A DNA stretch of 64,000 bases, from contig OX485808.1 in assembly GCA_950295325.1 (NCBI GenBank), positions 1,304,501-1,368,500 of the forward strand, given 5' to 3'. The notes beneath the pieces were generated by a model. The model was given only the letters and a program-made list of their open reading frames with translations, ran no database searches and was not told where the DNA came from. The position numbers were made by a program, and so were the translations under genes. Below are positions 12,025-23,465 of the stretch, piece after piece. Position 1 is the first letter of the stretch. Each line of letters opens with the position of its first letter. This DNA is from Polytrichum commune. Lineage: Eukaryota; Streptophyta; Polytrichopsida; Polytrichales; Polytrichaceae.

Positions 12025-12523
12025 GGCCGCTTCACACATGAGCCAAGAGCCATGACCATGAAATTGTGAGGGCCCCCCAAAAAAGTGTCCAAAGGCCGTC
12101 TCAAGACCCCTCCAGAATCATGTAGTGTGGTCACGGACCCTCAAGTGCAGTGTGAAGTCATATGTGACCGGGTCCTCAACCAAATGCTATTTCAATGAGT
12201 TTCTATTCATGCGGGTCCTCACACATGATAGAATAGAATAAATCAACGGTTGTGAGCGTTCGGAGTGCCATGATCTCCTGGTTTTGTGTTAGACCTACCT
12301 CCAAGAGATGGGTTTTGAAAACAATCCAAGTGGCTATGAAACATGATCCATTCGATGCCGTGTAGGAATCCATGTAGACTATACATCCATCTCGCGTTCA
12401 CATACTCCGTTGGTCCCTCAAGCGTAGTGTGAAGTGAACTTGGACCGGCTCCGCCTTCTCCACCAATGAGAGTGCTTCAAGTGTAATGGTCACGGGCTCT
12501 CAATTTCGTGTGTGAAGTGGCCC
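12025..12523. mobile_element. Harbinger-like MITE (GGCC-CTTCACAC type)
   Basis: The left end is GGCCGCTTCACACATGAGCC and the right end GTGTGTGAAGTGGCCC, inverted repeats of each other. TAA follows the right end and TTAT precedes the left. The interior is non-coding and matches, in reverse order, the copy starting at 53528. Short TIRs beginning GG with a 3-bp TTA/TAA duplication fit the PIF/Harbinger (Tourist) group. Confidence 0.65.
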
Positions 12524-12565
12524 TAAGTAATTGGCAATCACCCTTGGCATGTTTCTAGCTTTTTA

Positions 12566-13053
12566 ATACGCTTCACACTATGGCCGTCCAAGTCGAGAGG
12601 CTGTGGGATTGGGTGGCCAAACTTTGTTGAGAGTCCAAAGAGATGGGATGAAAATATATAGCCAATAAAATAGAGTAAGTGGAGCCTTCGGCCAGGCATA
12701 GTGTGAAGCCTCCAAAGGCCAAGCCAAAGTCCAAACCTAAGGAGCATCTCACTTTATTCCTTGCTCAAAACAACCCCTTCAAGCTATCGCCCAAGATCTT
12801 GTCAATGATGAATATGTTAATGAAAAAAAACCAACGGCCTCTCGACCATAGTCTGGGTTTCCATTCCCGTCCGACCCAAACTTCCTTCAAGAGTCCGTCG
12901 CCTTCTTCAAAAAGTAATCATTTTAAACTGCGATGGACTTTGGACTTTGGCCATAGTGTGAAAAGGGTCGAGAGGCCGAACTCTTGGTTTCTTGCAATTT
13001 GGTTGGTGGAAATCAACGGCCTCTTGACCTTCGGCCATAGTGTGAAGCGCCCC
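12566..13053. mobile_element. Harbinger-like MITE, diverged left end
   Basis: The left end reads ATACGCTTCACACTATGGCC and the right end GGCCATAGTGTGAAGCGCCC (then C), an inverted pair of about 16 matching bases. TTA precedes the left end and follows the right end at 13054-13056. Inner sequence repeats the words CGAGAGGC, TTGACC and AGTGTGAAG several times. The ORFs across it are fortuitous. Confidence 0.6.
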
Positions 13054-13257
13054 TTAGTTGCGACTTGCTTTAAATGAAGGTAGCGAAATGTTGGGTTAAA
13101 TCAACAACCTACCTTACCTTGCACCATATAGACCTAGTAAATCATTTTTCACTTAAACACATAGTGAAGTGGAACTCTCAACTGAAGCTACGAATAATGT
13201 TATGCTCTCACGAGTATAAGTTATACGATACAAGCTAGGAACTCATCACCAAGAAAC

Positions 13258-13900
13258 AATGTCTGGAGAGAATTTTGGGCATGACTGGTCGAATTCCTAG
13301 TGTTTCCAAGTCCACACAATTACATGTTATGCTCTTTCGGGTTTTATTGGCTTTGTCTGTATGATAGAGACTATGCATCAACTTCTCTGTTTCAAAAGCA
13401 AATTTCCTAACCACTTTGCGTTCACACTTGGACGTTACTTGTTCCTGTTGTTTTTGGTTCAGTTTATGTAATGTGGAGGTTAACTATAGTTATATATATC
13501 TAGTTAACTATAGTTGCTCCCTAAAATGTACTGAAAAAAATCTAGTTAACTATAGTTATTTTGGCAGTTGTTAATTATTTATTTGAAAATTTTCAGGTGA
13601 TAAATAAGTAGCTTCAGTCCTTGACCCACATTTGAGAAGAATGTGCACAAAATCCAAGAAAGATTTGGTTATAGGTATAGTAAATAGCCATGAACTAGCA
13701 TGAGCAAAATGGACAGCTATAGTTGTAATAAAGGACAGAGCCTCACGGTTCCACCGTTTTCTTGTTTACTAGTTTGAGGGTATAAGCTATAGATTCCCTT
13801 AAAACGATGGGTAATTTTCCTAGTCTTATTTCTCAAACTCCTCAGCCCGTTCATCTGTAGTTAGCGGTCGATTCTCCCCATTCATTGCTAAGAAACACCC
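13258..13900 (+). repeat. 'AACCGGTT' repeat split by an insertion
   Basis: 13258-13345 matches the first part of the 11566-11796 unit (CCTAGTGTTTCCAAGTCCAC, then TTACATGTTA) and 13770-13895 matches the second part (TTAAAACGATGGGTAATTTT and CGATTCTCCCCATTCATTG). About 430 bp of unrelated DNA lies between, including AGTTAACTATAGTTA repeats near 13480-13560. The inserted piece shows no clear terminal repeats. Confidence 0.5.
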
Positions 13901-14142
13901 TAGTTTGTATGCATTAATTTATCACTTCAAGCGTATAATCACTGACTGTGATCATGGGTGAAGAAAGCTGGAAATTGGGCAACCACTGCTTTTATAATGT
14001 CCATATAACTTCATATGCCTATCATGCTGGAAAAAGCTGCCGCTGACTGCGGATTCGATTGAATTAAAGCCGACAATAGACCAAGGAGGTCAATGTACGG
14101 CCTACACAGGTAAAGAATTTCTAGGAGCCTCATCAAGTCTTA

Positions 14143-14504
14143 GGGCCGGTTTACACTACGGTGGAGAAGGCCTCCGGTCGGTCAAGAATGCTTGGCCAAG
14201 ACATGGTTATATGAGGCAAATGGTGGATGTGCCGGAGAAGAATTAAAGGCAATAAAATATTTTTATTGAGTTGGGCTTCTCCGGAGGAGGAGTTTCTTGT
14301 CCGGCCTCAAGCCCAACTCCAAAAAGTGCCGCCATGTAGGCGGCCATGTCATTTTATCATCCATGAGAAAAGTTCACCACCATTGTTTTCTTCACCTAGT
14401 GTAAACACCCACCGGTCAAGAGTTGCATTTTCAACCAATCACAATTGAGAAACGCCCTTCTTTTCATGACCGGTGGACTTCTCCACCGTAGTGTAAACCG
14501 GCCC
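14143..14504. mobile_element. Harbinger-like MITE A with TTA duplication
   Basis: The left terminus GGGCCGGTTTACACTACGGT and the right terminus ACCGTAGTGTAAACCGGCCC are perfect inverted repeats over at least 20 bp, and the match goes on into GGAGAAG. TTA is present directly before (14140-14142) and after (14505-14507). The element is 362 bp and non-coding. TIR and TSD match PIF/Harbinger-type MITEs. Confidence 0.88.
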
Positions 14505-14507
14505 TTA

Positions 14508-15108
14508 GGGCCACTTCACACACAAGGTTGAAGGCCCTTGACCATGGCAATGTAAGAGCTCTCATTGGTCGAAAAGGCGGAGACCGTCCAAGTACACTTC
14601 ACACTAGGAGGTGAAGGCCTAAATGCCCAAAGAAAAGTTCATGGATGAAAAGTCTACATGGAGTCCTACATGGCTGGTAGTGGATAAGGGTGCATGGTCT
14701 ACCGGAATTTGCGTCAGACCCACCTCCAAGAGGCGGGCTTGACGCAAATTCCGGTAGACCACGACTTTTTAAATATTTTTCCAGCAGGACAGATTCTAGG
14801 ATAGACTGCATGGCAAATTCCAGAATGAATTCCAAGACAGATTCCAGGACAGACAAACACCACCAAGTAATTATCTTAAATTGATAAACTTGGAGACATG
14901 TTCTATTAAACCAAATCCTCCCCTCTTTTTCCGCCAACAAAATATGCAATGGTTTCGCGACATGGTTCATTCTCACTTCACACTATGCTTGAGGGCCCAA
15001 GACTACATAACATGGCTTTCCCAACACCCATGGTACGGCCTTTGGATGAGAGTCAAGGGTCCTCACCATTACAAGGTCACGGCTCTTGGCTCATGTGTGA
15101 AGTGGCCC
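14508..15108. mobile_element. Harbinger-like MITE B with TTA duplication
   Basis: The left end GGGCCACTTCACACACAAGG and right end CATGTGTGAAGTGGCCC form inverted repeats. TTA flanks both sides (14505-14507 and 15109-15111). The element is 601 bp. Inside, 14695-14761 is a hairpin with perfect 22-bp arms (14695-14716 and 14740-14761) and a 23-nt loop. After it come GACAGATTCCAGGA-like short repeats up to about 14860. No transposase ORF is present. Confidence 0.88.
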
Positions 15109-15179
15109 TTAAAATCATAGTTCTCATAAATGTTTATGGATTTGGAATATTATTTACTACATTACCTTATGTCAAGAAG

Positions 15180-16408
15180 AAAGAAAGAAAGAAATATATA
15201 TATATTGACAACTTATGGCGTGGGCGGGTGGGCGCTGGCACATTCGGAAGGTTTGGGATGGTCTGGAACATTGGTTCATACAAACAGGTGTAACATGGTG
15301 ATATGGTGATATGGCATGGGCCCAAACTATATATTCTTATGTGACTTTGATAATCAAAATAGTAAGTGTGTAGTTGCATCCAAACATTAAGATATTCGAT
15401 CAACTTGAAAGTGTGGCTTCAAGAATGAGTTAATATTAGCTAGGGTGAGTTTTGACATTATTAACTAAAAGCGAAAGTATAAAACTAAAACATATAATTT
15501 TTATGCACAAAGAAGTTTGGATAGGGCGTGTTAGACACTTAGGGGTTAACTTCGAGGGAAGAAAATAAGAACAATTCTCATGTTGTGTATACGTAAATTA
15601 GACACAAATTGTTTGCACATGTTGTGACATTTTGCATCCAATGTTAAACAATTATGAGCAAGTGGGCCACATAGGACAAGAGCACCTCGACTAAAATACA
15701 AACATCGTGATCTATATGACAACGAGTTTGAATAGAATTTGATTGTGGCAACCACGAAAACATGGAACATGACCATGATTGCGCAAAGTTTAACTCGAAT
15801 GGTAGGAGGAGTCAATTGCTTCTAGTGGTGGCCACCTACTCTACTTTTGTCACACACCAACGCGCTAAGGTCAACATACCTAAATCCAACATAATAAGCA
15901 CTAAGCACATTTTTTTAATATTAGAACCATCGAGTCTATAAAGGTAACTTTTTGTTTTGTGAGATCGAGAGGATTATGGCGCATTTGGATATTGTATGAA
16001 CATTTTATAAGGGTTTAAAATTTCATTTGTAAGGGACCCATACAAGCACCTATATCAAATGTTCACATGGTGTCCAATTTTGTAATCGATCTGTATTATT
16101 GTATAAGATTTCTAGGTGTTGGTTTTGGGCATACATATCTTATTTCATAGAGTTATCCTTAAAATGGTTGGGACAAGTAGTACCAAACACCTTGTAAAAT
16201 ATTGTGTATGGGCCCGAGTACTATTGGTGACTAGACTGACCCTCTTGTGCCACTCGTCAAGAAATAGACATGAGAGATATATGTTTGGAGATTCTATATT
16301 TGGCATCGAAGGTTTTCTAGCTCGAATACAAAATGTGAACCAAACCCACCTCCTTCGCAAGGAAGTCTATAGCCTTATTCATGTACTATTTCTGAGGGTG
16401 AGTAGAAG
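15180..16408. other. Intergenic, nothing recognised
   Basis: AT-rich sequence with short ORFs lacking any recognisable motif. A GATATGGT direct duplication is visible near 15298-15315. I see no terminal repeats or coding potential. Confidence 0.4.
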
Positions 16409-16418
16409 GAGGGCGCAC

Positions 16419-16920
16419 ACGGGTAGATCACTTAGTGCATTTTAAAAATGACGTGCGGCATAATATAGAGAGGATTAAAATCATTTGAAATAAAAATTAT
16501 AAAGGAATTCCAAATAATGAAGGGGCCATTAAATGTAGACAATCCCATTATAAGTAAGTTAGATGGACATAAAATGTGGGCCATTATTTTTTTGTAAAAT
16601 TAATATAGGGGCTGAAGATAAGGATCCTAGAAGGTATGTTTAGTATGGTATGTAAATGGGTTTAGGACTCACGGGGATGGATCATGGATGATAATTGGGA
16701 TTTTCGTATGTCCAAAATTACTTAAAAGGAATATAGAGTACAAAAAATTGCAGCGACTTGGATAATATAAGTAATGGAAGGGTGCAAACAAATGGGCCAT
16801 TTTTGAAATTTAAGTAATTATAGGGAGGCTTTAATTCAGCCCTTGAAGGTAAATAATCCCAAAACAAAAAACCCCCAGCCGCATGTGGTGCACAAAAATG
16901 CCGTAGAGTGATCTACCCGT
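16419..16920 (+). mobile_element. Mutator-like MITE with a perfect 10-bp target duplication
   Basis: The termini are ACGGGTAGATCACTTAGTGC and the inverted GAGTGATCTACCCGT. The decamer GAGGGCGCAC stands immediately before (16409-16418) and after (16921-16930). The element is 502 bp and non-coding. A copy in opposite orientation lies at 53706-54255 and is alignable almost throughout. A 9-10 bp TSD is characteristic of Mutator-like elements, though MULE TIRs are often longer, so the superfamily is inferred. Confidence 0.88.
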
Positions 16921-17029
16921 GAGGGCGCACCAAGGCTCTGAGATTATATTGTTGGCCAAGTTTTGCTTGGAGGCATGCAATTAGACTCCCGATGTTGTAG
17001 CCTTGATCGTGATGATTGTCCTTAGGGCC

Positions 17030-17500
17030 AAGTGAGGTACGTGAGTTGCTAGGATAGCTGAGGGAGGAAGCCAATGTTGTGATTGTGCTCATGAATGGGT
17101 TGTTCGGCAATCATGAGGTGATGGGATACTTGAGGGAGGGGGTCACGGTTGTCATTGTTGTTGTAATTGAATTGAGGAAGATCCTTAGGGTGTCAGGATA
17201 CTTAAGGGAGGAGGCCATTGTTGTGATTGTAATTGTGATTGATATTAATTAGGCTCATGAGGTGTTGGGATACTTGAGGGTGGAGGCCAACGCCATGATC
17301 GTGCTTGTGATTGAGTTGTTGGGCTCTCATGAGGTCACTTTAATTAGGCTCATGAGGTGTTGGGATACTTGAGGGAGGAGGCCAACGCTGTAATTGTGTT
17401 TGTGCTCAGAGTCGAGGGAAGTTCATGAGGTTGTGGGGTTGTGGGGTTGTGGGGTTACTTAAGGGAGGAGGCCACTGCCATGATTGTGTTTGTGATTAGG
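17030..17500. repeat. Minisatellite (GGGATACTTGAGGGAGGAGG type)
   Basis: The words CTCATGAGGTGTTGGGATAC, TTGAGGGAGGAGGCCAACGC and TTGTGATTGTG recur five or more times between 17030 and 17500 at irregular spacings of about 60-130 bp. A GGTTGTGG triplication lies near 17428-17452. ORFs across the array are artefacts of the repeat. Confidence 0.75.
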
Positions 17501-17589
17501 CAACTAGACGGAACTTGGGTTGTTGTGATCATGCTCGTGATTTATGCACATATTAGGAGTTTCAAAGGCTACAATCATCCGCCAATGCA

Positions 17590-18070
17590 TCTAAGGGTTC
17601 TAACAAAATCTCAGTGCCCAATTCCTATTTCGCACCCAAAGGGCTATCCAATTTTAATTGAGGACATGCAATCTAGGGTTTTGACTTGATTTTAGCATCC
17701 AAAGGGTTGCCAAAAATCATAACTCCCTATCACTTCTTGTATGTTTTTTCATTCTAGGGTTTGAGTATGATGAACATGCCCAAAGGGTTGTCAAATTTTT
17801 GTATTTTTTCATCGTTTGTTGTGATGGTTAGGATGATAGGGTGTGGACTCGTTTGGCCATCCAAAGGATTGCCAAATTTTCCATTTTGTGCATGGTTTTG
17901 TGTTGCCACATAGCATCCTAGAGTTTGAGTTTAGGTTTCCCACCTGAAGGGCTAGCAAATTTTCCATTTTGTACTTGGTTTTGTGTTGCTAGAGAGCCTG
18001 GTAGAGTTTGGGTTTGTAACGCCACTTGAAGGGTTGTCAAATTTCACATTCTATGAAAATTGTGTTTGGA
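17590..18070. repeat. Tandem repeat (CCAAAGGGTTGCCAAATTTT type)
   Basis: Units containing CCAAAGGGTTGTCAAATTTT, a TTTGTGTTGC stretch and TAGGGTTTGAG recur with starts near 17635, 17698, 17780, 17860, 17945 and 18025. The period is about 65-85 bp with heavy divergence. Non-coding. Confidence 0.65.
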
Positions 18071-18099
18071 TTTAGCATTTTGGGTTTGGCATGTTTATG

Positions 18100-21090
18100 G
18101 TTTTTTCAATGTTAGTTGGAGGAGTAAACTAGCTAAGCCTGAAGCCGTTGGCATGTAGGTGTTGATATGCGGGCCCTAGTGGGTTCTACCATCCATGGTG
18201 TATTAGGTCAAGCCATATTATGCATTTAATTATACCCGTTACTTTCCGTATAAGGCCTTGGATACATAATACATGGTTGAATTCTAGAGATGTAACCCTG
18301 ACCATTTACATATTGTTTTAATATGAAAATGATTGCAAACCAAGTTTCAACAAATTTGGGGCATTCACAACCTTTTGAGAAATATGAACAAAAAATTACT
18401 TACAATTTCAGTTTGTCGATTTCAGTATATCCACTACAATCTGTTGTTGTCCCTCTTGTTAGTAATGCACATCTAAACCTTTTTCAAAGTTTTATTTAGT
18501 CAAAATTGTATGTCTTACCAAGTTTTGTATATATGTCATTTTAAGGCCATTGTTTTGCATTTATCATCTTGTAGAGTCTGTTTATATAGACATGAATACA
18601 ATAAACAACTCTTAATGCCCCTTATAGAACTAGATATTATGGAAGAGTGGATGGAGGTGCAAAATTTTCATTTTGTTCATAATTTTTTGTGATAATAAAT
18701 GGCATACGATCTACTTATGAGCCCAAAAAACCAAGAATCTCATAAGGTGCTTATATGCCTATTTATTTAAAGATCGCAAATGGGCTCAAAAATCACATGT
18801 AACTTAATGCAACCAAAACACAAGAACCTTGAGATATATTTTTTAAATTGATATAAAACAAGATATTTGTCCAAAAAGTTCTTATGTTCTAGACCTTGCA
18901 ACCTTCTGTTCATCGCAAATGAACAATGAGCTAACGTATGTGGAATAAAGTTGGGCCTTTAGAAGTTCAAATCCATGACCATATGGTTTCAACTCTATGT
19001 AATATTTGCATATTGAGTGCATGTTACACATTTATGTGCAAACACCAAGACAAACTCAACAAAATTATAATCCTTCACGTTCTCTTATATTGATCCATGA
19101 GGTTATCTTTGACCATAACGAAGAATACAAAGTGGAAGATACATATTACAAAATAAATATGTATATATGTATATGACAAGGCCTAGATTATGAGGAAAAG
19201 GTAAGAAATCACATAGATATAGGGACCACCATTTTGAAGTGTCCATCAAATATGGTGTGGTCCCTCAATATGGTCCAATTTCACTTTACTCTAAGCTTGA
19301 GTGCCCATCAATTACGATATTATACTTATGTTTTCCACGATTCAATCTTTGGATGACTTATGAGTGCACTTAAAAGCCTTAGGATTCATGGTCACGGCTC
19401 TTGGTTCATGTGTAAAGCAACCCTAAGCCATGAATAGGTACTAGATAGAACCTCATGTGACAACTACCAATACTATTGTTTTTTTGGTAGATGCCATTGG
19501 GAGTCATTGTCGACATGTTATCACACCCTCTTATGTGATTCAATTGTTCTACCAATGTTTTGGGGGACAATTGTCAATAAAAGCCAATGTGGCTTTCCCT
19601 CGGGGGGTTCACTGGCGAAAATCGTAGAATAACATGCAATAAAAAATAGGGTCCAATATATTTATTGTAGATAAATTTTATAAAAAATGTACATGTAAAA
19701 TAGGGGATTTTTAAAGTAGTGAAACATGTTTACATGTAGAACACCATCACATATAATATTTTCAGGCTTTTTACATGTAAAATACCATCACCTTATAATC
19801 TTTTTCTGCAAGGTAAATAACCCCCCCAATAAATAGGTCCCAAACGCACGTGTATGCAAAATATAAGAGGGAGTGAACCCCCCGAGGGCTTTCCTGGATG
19901 GAGCAAAGTTCTCATTGGCCGAGAGGGGGGATGTACTTATTGTCTTCCACCTTGGCATGGGTACATGTGTCGAGAGGAGGTAATTTATGAGATTGGAAGG
20001 CGGCAATACCAAGGCGAGGGGTGCTCCGACTCCCACACTTTGTTGCAAGAATATTTTATTGCGCATGTGAGGTTCAATGGGGTTAATGGTTGTGAGTCCA
20101 TGTGTTGGTTAAGGTGAACCAAGTCCAACTGCTTGAATGTTGTGATCCTTTGGTTTTTCTTTATTCATCTCGGGTGTGCTCCATAAATTTTGTCTACACT
20201 AATCGTAGAAGTGTTGAACATCAACCAATTACTTTTCAAACCCAATTGGTTCATGTGTAACTAGCAATCGGTTCTCCCCATTCATTTTTCACTCCAAATG
20301 TGAACACATTGCACTTCCAATTTGCTACAAAGAGTGCAATGTAAGGTGCAAGATTCTTCACTTACACCTTCCTTGAGTAGGTATGTTTTTGTTTGAGTGT
20401 AACTTATTAACATACGGACATCATGTATTTTGGGGTTTAAGAGATGCAACATGAAGATTTCATATGCGTTACCATTGCCCACAAATTCAAGAAACATTCT
20501 CACTGCAACTGTGAATTATATTGCACTTCACGAGTGTCACATGCCTAAAACTTAGTGTTGAGAAGGTCATTGGCGCATCTTTAAGTTTTATGGCAAGGTT
20601 TACAAGATCCCCACACCTATTTCATCGAAGTCACACATGGCAGAAGGCTAAACAAAGTAGTTTTGCAGTGCTCAATTGGGGATTGCATGTGATCAACGCT
20701 GCAATATTGGAATGAATAGAGAGGCACAATTTTTTTTAAAGTTTATAATATATTTTTTGGCAAAGTGAGAACCAAGCATGGTTATTTTGAGGAGACTTTT
20801 ATGAATTGTAAATGTTCTTCTTTGAAATAAAGTATGTTTATGCATGTGTATGTTGATGTGTCTTTTTAAGGTGGTCTTTTTTTACTAGTGGTGCTTCCCC
20901 GAGGACCCCTTAATTAATACAAATAATAATATACACAACTTTAGTCTTTAGTCTATATCAATGTAGTGTAATGTAATGTAATGTAGTATGACCGATCACT
21001 CATCCATGACCATACAAAAATACATAAATAAGAACTCGTCGCCATTTGTCATTCATAAAAACACAATATCATCCATAATTCTTGCATTCA
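18100..21090. other. Intergenic, repeat remnants only
   Basis: 19250-19430 ends in GTTCATGTGTAAAGCAACCC followed by TAA, a worn right end of the CTTCACAC Harbinger-like group. 20200-20290 matches the last third of the AACCGGTT repeat. An 87-codon + ORF at 19854-20117 and a 64-codon ORF at 20521-20715 show no recognisable domain. TGTAATGTAATGTAATGTAG near 20960 is a short pentamer run. No gene is supported. Confidence 0.4.
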
Positions 21091-21098
21091 TTCATGAA

Positions 21099-21305
21099 CT
21101 ACGCTAAATTGTCCTATTCGTGTGGGTAGCCATTTGGAGTTACATGTTATCAACATGCTCATTTTCTACCAAGGAAGTTATATCATGTTCTTTGATGTGC
21201 ATAGTAATTATTTATGTTATCTGAATAAAAAATGATACTCTCGAGTAAAATGTTATAGCAGTGTATAACTTCAAATGATAACCCACACTAATAAGACAAT
21301 GTAGC
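21099..21305. mobile_element. CTAC-type MITE, copy 2
   Basis: The left arm (ACTACGCTAAATTGTCCTAT, TGTGGGTAGCCATTTGGAGT) and right arm (CTTCAAATGATAACCCACAC, TAATAAGACAATGTAGC) are inverted repeats of about 50 bp. Non-coding, about 207 bp. Confidence 0.7.
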
Positions 21306-21769
21306 AGACTCGGTTATGACTGATAACCAACTCGAGTAAGTTAAGTGGACAGCGAGCCGTATGATATCCACTCTCCTCTTGTTGGTTATCTTGTCCTTAC
21401 ATGTGGCATTTGGTAGCGCCTTGCCCGAAGTTTTCCCCTCATACGAAAGGAGAAGAAGAAGATCCTTGGCATTTGGGTGAGGTGGCCGCTCAAGTGTCAT
21501 ACACCTCACGTGTCCAAGTGGAGGCCAAGGCCCAATTTGACATGGCCGGGTGGTGGGCCCAAGGCGAGCTTACGACATTTGGTTTCCGAGAATTGGGCCG
21601 AACCCGCATAAGGTGGTGGGGTCCATATGATGGGTCCCACCAATTGTAGACGAGGTTTCCACCCGTGAATATGTGGCAGGTTGCTTTTCAAGCAAGGACA
21701 AAGGCTTCGGATGCCATGACAACTAACAAGAATTGATAAGTTTTTATTGAAATTTAGCATTTGTAATAA

Positions 21770-22535
21770 GGACGAAGTGCCTTATTAGATGGATACATTT
21801 CCCTCTTTGCATCTAATTCTTGTAGGATATCAAACACACGATTAGTTCCAAAAGATTAGCAAATTCAAAATCATGCATGTGGTCCATGATATTATTCAAC
21901 TGCATGGTTGGGGTTCATTCCAGATTTAACATTTGGCACAAGCTTCCACTACCTTCATGGGAAGAAACTTTATGCCGGTATGAATAGTGAGAATATGTGA
22001 ACAATGTTGGTATTTTAAGTGATAGTGTTGCTATGGATAACATATTCAGTGAATAATAGCATGATGAATAGTGTTTCATGTGAACAGTGTCGGGGTAAAG
22101 AATGGTTCTTGTGAATAGTGTTGGGTATATAACTCCACCCAAATGTCCAAGTGTCAACCTGGATGTATGGATAGTGAAAAAACATTCTTACTTTGTTTGG
22201 GGGGGCACAAAGCATAATTGACATATTCCATGCTCATGGAACTGATCCATGTGATTGAATAATGTTAGTTTCCTCATAATGTTTAGAGCTCATATGAATA
22301 TCTGATTCACTATCAAAGTGAAGATTCTTGTGCTCGTTAAGTGGTCGTAAGGTTCCCCCAATCATGTTGACTATTGAGCCTAGAATAGTTAGCATATTTT
22401 GAGCATGTAGTCCAATCTTTTATAAATACATGCCTTATTTATTAAATTTTTAGTGATTGTTCTTAGATATACAACTAACAATATACCAATCAGTATAGGT
22501 GTTCATATTATTGTGATCTTCCATTTAGGTATGTC
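21770..22535 (+). repeat. High-copy dispersed repeat R1, copy 1
   Basis: Carries the family landmarks in order: TAGGATATCAAACACACGAT, a TCAAAGTGAAGATTCTTGTG block, TTCCCCCAATCATGTTGACT, ATTGAGCCTAGAATAGTTAG, TTTGAGCATGTAGTCCAATC and a closing TATAGGTGT. Expanded here by A/T-rich sequence with TGAATAGTGTT repeats (21980-22120). No coding capacity. Confidence 0.65.
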
Positions 22536-22563
22536 TCTCTTGTAACATTGTTCAACTTCTTTG

Positions 22564-22811
22564 CTACTATACCTTTCACACCCATTACTGTGATTAACAA
22601 TTTGGAGTTATGTGTTGTCATAGATGTTTACTAAAAGTAGCATTTCTAAAATCAAATAAATTATATGATGTATTTTAATGACACTTGCATGCATTTAGTG
22701 TGCATATTATATAGTAACGTTGTACCAATATATCCTAATACTATCAATACAAAGTTATAGCAACGTGTAACTCCAAATGCTAAACTACGATAATACGTGT
22801 GAAAAGTGTAG
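22564..22811. mobile_element. CTAC-type MITE, copy 3
   Basis: The left arm CTACTATACCTTTCACACCC and ACAATTTGGAGTTATGTGTT pair with the right arm CGTGTAACTCCAAATGCTAA and GTGTGAAAAGTGTAG. About 248 bp, non-coding. Confidence 0.65.
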
Positions 22812-23099
22812 TGGCAGGTGAATGTTCACAACACCTATCGAGGGGGATGGCAAACCAGGGGAAGGGAGGGTAATTTTTTATTACTATTGTAGAGTCCATA
22901 TGTTTCTATATAAAGCTCAATTAATCATTAAGTTGGGGCTAGATGCTCCAAATTAGTCTAGTGAGCTTAAATTGGGATGAATCAGCAACTATCATATAGG
23001 GGGTCAATTTCTACTATAACCTCCTTGGTGAGTGTTAGAAAACCCAAATGGTATATTGACCCTTGCCACTCTACAAGTTAAGAGATAAGAAAATTGGAC

Positions 23100-23465
23100 C
23101 TAAAATGAACACTTTAAGCTTTGCACCCACTTCTGGTAGGATATAAAACACAAAATATGTGCGAGATGCCATTAGCAATTGCAAATTCTGCATGTAGTCA
23201 TTTTTCTCTAGAATATTTGGAGCTTGTATGAATATCTAAGACATTATCAAAGTGAAAAATATTTTCATACAAATGATTATCCCCCCCCAAAAAAAAATCA
23301 TAATAAAACCATTTAAAAAATATAAATATGGATTGTTGGATCCATAATGGTTTGAGTACATAGTCTAATCTCCTTTAGACACAAGTCTACATAGTGTATA
23401 TTTTTGGATTGACACACCACTCAATTAGAGGCATCCAAGTAAAGTAAGTAATCATTTTAGGCATG
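23100..23465 (+). repeat. R1 repeat, copy 2
   Basis: Matches R1 from TTTGCACCCACTTCTGGTAG through TATGAATATCTAAGACATTATC, then a C8/A9 homopolymer pair (23281-23297), TAATGGTTTGAGTACATAGT and CAATTAGAGGCATCCAAGTA. Degenerate R1 pieces continue to about 24400, including C-runs near 24277-24288 and a G-run at 23509-23520. Confidence 0.6.
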
